A stretch of 64,000 nt of DNA from Chionomys nivalis (lineage: Eukaryota; Chordata; Mammalia; Rodentia; Cricetidae), in the NCBI RefSeq assembly GCF_950005125.1, contig NC_080095.1:8155701-8219700 (forward strand), in the 5' to 3' direction. Of this stretch, positions 60,758-64,000 are shown one piece after another. Under the pieces are notes generated by a model that had not been told where the DNA came from, searched no databases, and saw only the letters and a list, made by a program, of their open reading frames with translations. The first letter of the stretch is position 1; every line of letters begins with the position of its first letter. Position numbers and translations under genes: made by a program.

Positions 60758-60816
60758 TAACCAACAACATATAATCATTGTCCTCTCTACAGTCTCTGAG
60801 CACACAGGTCCTCACC

Positions 60817-61234
60817 ATGGGATGGAGCTGGATTGTTCTCTTCCTCATGTCAGTAACTAAAGCTAAGGGATATTCCAGTTCCAAACCTTCAGAAGAAACA
60901 GGGACTGAAGTGACAATGATACTTAAAATGCCTTTTCTCCACAGGTGTCTACTCCCTGGCCCAGCTGCAGCAGTCTGGGCCCGAGTTGTAAAATCCTGGG
61001 CCCCCAGTGAGTTGTCCTGTTCTGACTATACTTTCACTGACTAATTTATTACGTAGGTGAAGCAGAGGACTGCAAAAGACCTTGAGTGGATTGGATAAAT
61101 TGATCCTGAAGATGAATAAACTAAATATGCTCATAAGTTCCAGGGACAGACCACACTGACTGTAGACACATCCTCTAGTACAGCCTAAATAGGGCTCAGC
61201 AGCAGCAGACTCTGCAGTCTTTTACGGTGTGAGA
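60817..61234 (+). pseudogene. IGHV: IGHV1-type V segment pseudogene with promoter replaced by ERV
   Basis: Leader exon 60817-60862 is open (MGWSWIVLFLMSVTK) in ACCATGG context, but the donor GT reads CT at 60863. The acceptor at 60942-60944 is fine. The V exon (60945-61234) starts AQLQQSG and has many lesions: a stop after the FR1 PEL position, missing codons before and after the first Cys, TAG at the FR2 Trp, stops at the start of CDR2 and in CDR2, TAA in FR3 'taaatag', and a deletion in the SLTSEDS region. YYC reads like FYGV, so the second Cys is lost. There is no octamer upstream because the ERV LTR lies there. Confidence 0.94.
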
Positions 61235-61272
61235 CACAGTATTGCAGCCCCATCCTGATTGTTTCAGAAGCC
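61235..61272 (+). promoter_or_regulatory. V RSS of IGHV1 pseudogene
   Basis: Heptamer CACAGTA (61235-61241, last base changed) and nonamer TCAGAAGCC (61264-61272, one change). Confidence 0.85.
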
Positions 61273-62260
61273 CAGAAGTAGCAGGAAGCACTTCTGGGAC
61301 AGAGATGAAAGAGAATATTAAACTGGAGACTTTCTCATCTGAGTGTCCATTTTCTGCCTCATCCTCATAGTACTATAGTTTTTCAATTTTTTCATATTAC
61401 AAACATAAATAATATGATGCTGATTGATCAAGTCCTCATGTACATCATACTGTGACAATCTCTTCATCAATAACCATCTTCATTGACAATTTCGTTATTT
61501 AATAAAATAATAAAAGCTGTGATTATGCATTGTGACATAAATACCTCTGTATCATTAAAGACTGGGCCCTTTTTCAGGGTAGCTTTCAATAAACTAAAAT
61601 ACGAATATGGCAAAAAGGGCTAAATAAATAAAGTCTGGCTAAACAAAAATATTTTCATGATCTTAAATGTTACTTAACCTCTGGTGCATAGTTAAGTCTG
61701 GCTTTGTGGTCCAGCAGAAGTCCAGTGTCTTAGAATGTAAGATATGTATAAAAATGCACATTAACATAAGTGTAATTCCTGTAAATTGGTATTATTAAAG
61801 TACTTTACACAAAAATCATTAAGCCAATCAAGGTACTTTCTAACTGAGGTAAGTTCTGAGTTCATACATTATTCTTTGGTCCCATATATACCTCCTTCAT
61901 GGTCTCAGAAACCTGTCCTACAGTCTCAAGTATTAACAGAATGTGAACCTATACTGATATAGCATCAACTTTCACAGGCCATTGAATACTTGGTGGTCAT
62001 CTTGTTGTATAGTGTGTCTGGATTTTGGCCTGGTGGAGTGCTTGTAGACTCCCTCCATCAGTTGAGCTGTGTATCAACTTCATCATCAGTGGTGACTGCT
62101 ACAGATAGATCTCATAACACCTTAAGAAAAGACTGGGATTTGTGAAAATGTGGAAAAAAGTTATGCTCAGCTCACCATTCATCCTTGAATCATCTACTCA
62201 GCATCACTTTAGGACACTGAAGATAGATGTCAGAGTCACAGTTTGGGCACTGTGTGTGAA
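61273..62260 (+). repeat. Block D, copy 2
   Basis: Parallel to 43391-44430 and then passing into block C. No gene recognised. Confidence 0.75.
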
Positions 62261-62295
62261 CTCATATATAAACTTATATTAGCTGATTCTCCAAA

Positions 62296-62310
62296 CCAGC
62301 AGGTGGCACT
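62296..62310 (+). promoter_or_regulatory. CTCF-type motif CCAGCAGGTGGCACT
   Basis: Identical to 8721-8735 and in the same orientation. Confidence 0.6.
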
Positions 62311-63149
62311 GTAGATGCATCTACCAATGCCTAAGAAATAAAAGAGCAGAAGCAGATAAAGAAGTGCACTGACTGATTTTACTCTGTGGATTCCATTGCC
62401 AACATCATTACATTCAGAGACTGTGGAGTAGTTGAAATGTGAGATCCCTGTGCTACAATACTTGAGAGCTTCTTTGTTTAATACAATCAATATATGAGGT
62501 AAATTGTAATATATGAGACAAATTGGAATCCTATTGCCACTGGATAGGAAACTAGGTCATGAACCACTCATTATTATAGGTTAAGTACAATTGGGCCTCG
62601 GGATCATTGGAAATATATCTGGGGAAATTGTCCCAAGAATACAGAGCTGATATCTCAGGTGTGTCCACAGTTCTGCTCACCCCTGGTAATGGATGGACAT
62701 CACCAGTCTCCAGTGTTCAATGCTAGTGTCTGATGGAAGGAGGGTGGCCAATTAATCTTCAGAGCATCACTGTTATGCTTGACTCTAAGGAGGATCAGAT
62801 GGCTCATGACCCAGTAACATGTGGGTCACATTAACAAACATGTATGTGATGACATTGTTCTCAGTGGCATGGGAAAGCTCTGTCTCCATAGGTGCAACAT
62901 GGAACTGGGAATGCATTTCCCCAGACAGGTTTAGGACTTGGAACTCACCATCCCACTGACTAATTCAGAAAGCCTTTACCTCTGTGTCAAACAGATTCCT
63001 GCTTTGATAGAAAGAAAGCTCTTCATAATTCATGTATAAATTTCAGATATTATATTTGTAAATACAGTTATGTGCACCTAGCTCACAGTACCACATTTAT
63101 ATTCTCTTGTTCACTGTCCCTGAGCAAACAGGTTCTCAGCATGTACTAC

Positions 63150-63549
63150 AGTTAGATCATGCTCTACCTGTTGTTAGTAGCTACAACAACATAAGTGTGT
63201 TCCAAAAACTGGGCTTGGCATGTAGACACAAAGTGGAGTGAAACTGGCACCCTTTCCAAATTTTCTACTCCCACATTCAGCTACAGAAGCCTATGGCTGA
63301 ACCAACGAATACTAGAGGCATATTAAATGTGTCCTGCAAGGAATTTTACTCATATCGTCCTTACTGGGTATTGCAGAACCCTGAACATGGGCTTGAAAGG
63401 ATTGAATGGAATCAAAAGCATTAATGGAACAAAGCATGGACAGAAGATGGAGGACAGAGATTTAGTGGATGCATATAAAATGCCTCAGACTTCCTACATG
63501 GAGCTCAGAAGCCTCATATGAATACACTGTCGTCTATTACTGTGTGAGA
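63150..63549 (+). pseudogene. IGHV: Decayed IGHV1-like V segment relic, copy 2
   Basis: The leader-like part keeps an ATG (about 63150), but a TAG follows four codons later and the donor GT reads AT. The V exon (about 63262-63549) shows VSCK-like text ('gtgtcctgcaag'), FR2 text ('tgggtattgcagaaccctg'), FR3 'tcctacatggagctcagaagcct' and YYCVR ('tattactgtgtgaga'). It has stops and indels throughout. Twin of 9570-9988. Confidence 0.82.
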
Positions 63550-63587
63550 CACAGTGTCATGTCCATAGCTCAGCTGGTTCAGAAACT
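63550..63587 (+). promoter_or_regulatory. RSS of decayed IGHV1-like relic, copy 2
   Basis: Perfect heptamer CACAGTG (63550-63556), a 22-bp spacer and TCAGAAACT (63579-63587). Confidence 0.75.
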
Positions 63588-64000
63588 CTGAAGGAGCAGG
63601 AGGCTGTCTTGGGATGAGAGGACAGGAAAGGTAACCCGAAGACTTGCTCAAAACTTGTGGTTAAGTATTGATGAAAGCAACAATAGGACTAAAATTAATT
63701 CTCATTGCGTAAGGAAATTTCCTAATCACCATGCATGCAAAAATCAGTTTTAAATTTGTTAAGTTGACCCACATATTCCCCTGCTCTTGTGAGTGTCAAC
63801 ACATGTGTCTGCCATAATTGGGTCAACACTTTGGAACAGAAAAGTTTAATCCCCTATTAATTAAATGTCTACCTCCTAGGACATGAGCAAATTGCTGTTG
63901 GGATATTAATAATACTGATTCATCAATCCAATGCATATTTATATGCTTTGAGAAATAGATTCAGAGTTTAAGCAATTCACATAGTCTTCTCCAGTCCCTA

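Larger units (their letters stand above)
62090..64000 (+). repeat. Segmental duplication block C, copy 2 (runs off the window)
   Basis: Parallel to 8515-10440. It contains the same CTCF-type motif and IGHV1-like relic. The text still matches at the window end. Confidence 0.85.

Noticed and set aside
1..64000. tRNA, rRNA, CRISPR, operon or prokaryotic signals, and D, J or constant-region exons
   Set aside because: None seen. The tRNA-like start at 52217 belongs to a B2 SINE, and the sequence is vertebrate intron-bearing DNA throughout.

Overview
The window is a stretch of a rodent immunoglobulin heavy-chain variable (IGHV) locus. It holds nothing but V gene segments, V pseudogenes and retroelements; I found no D, J or constant gene and no non-Ig gene. 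All V segments are on the + strand. A cricetid rodent (hamster, vole or deer-mouse group) is the best guess. The B1 SINE at 31678-31844 has a cricetid-type internal sequence, the young LINE-1 3' UTR is not the Mus type, and one LTR (5313-5695) looks like the mys-type ERV family of cricetids. That species call rests on remembered repeat families and is an inference.

Three IGHV1-type (mouse J558-like) segments have intact leader, splice sites, V exon and heptamer: 18955-19385, 33954-34378 and 42924-43363. A fourth (60817-61234) is dead. Two IGHV8-type (mouse VH3609-like) pseudogenes (1927-2363, 21954-22387) share a stop at the conserved FR2 tryptophan. Two very decayed IGHV1-like relics (about 9570-9988 and 63150-63549) keep perfect heptamers. 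Two relics of clan II V segments (27830-27965, 36566-36665) lie next to strong CTCF-type motifs.

The locus is built from diverged segmental duplications. Block A (1-8505 and 19862-26785) carries the IGHV8 pseudogenes. Block C (8515-10440 and 62090-64000) carries a CTCF motif and an IGHV1 relic. Block D (43391-44430 and 61273-62260) follows two of the IGHV1 segments. Block E (26786-28160, 36030-36930, and a rearranged copy at 46640-48125) carries a clan II relic and a CTCF motif in its two complete copies. Block F (28190-31000, 36930-39900, 52080-53777, partial 16790-17640) lies upstream of each IGHV1 segment.

Retroelements fill much of the rest. There is an old minus-strand L1 (about 10650-13317, resuming at 16459) split by a young L1 (13318-16458) with 662 open ORF2 codons. 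A twin-primed L1 with serial 3' transduction occupies 32174-33583. L1 3' ends lie at 40090-40870, 41420-42215, 56187-56450 and 58163-58581. SINEs include B1 (31678-31844, 45490-45710) and B2 (52217-52402). Endogenous retrovirus pieces lie at 3921-5695, 44528-45450, 48393-52060 (composite, inverted) and 53778-60757 (nearly whole internal region, all genes broken). The last of these abuts the dead IGHV1 segment and has taken the place of its promoter.

The intact V segments would supply V exons for heavy-chain V(D)J recombination in B-lineage cells. The octamer motifs and CTCF-type sites are the visible regulatory layer. I see no evidence for a novel multi-gene system. The most interesting signals are the CTCF-bearing duplicated blocks, the retroelement-driven remodelling of one duplication unit, and the L1 transduction structure.
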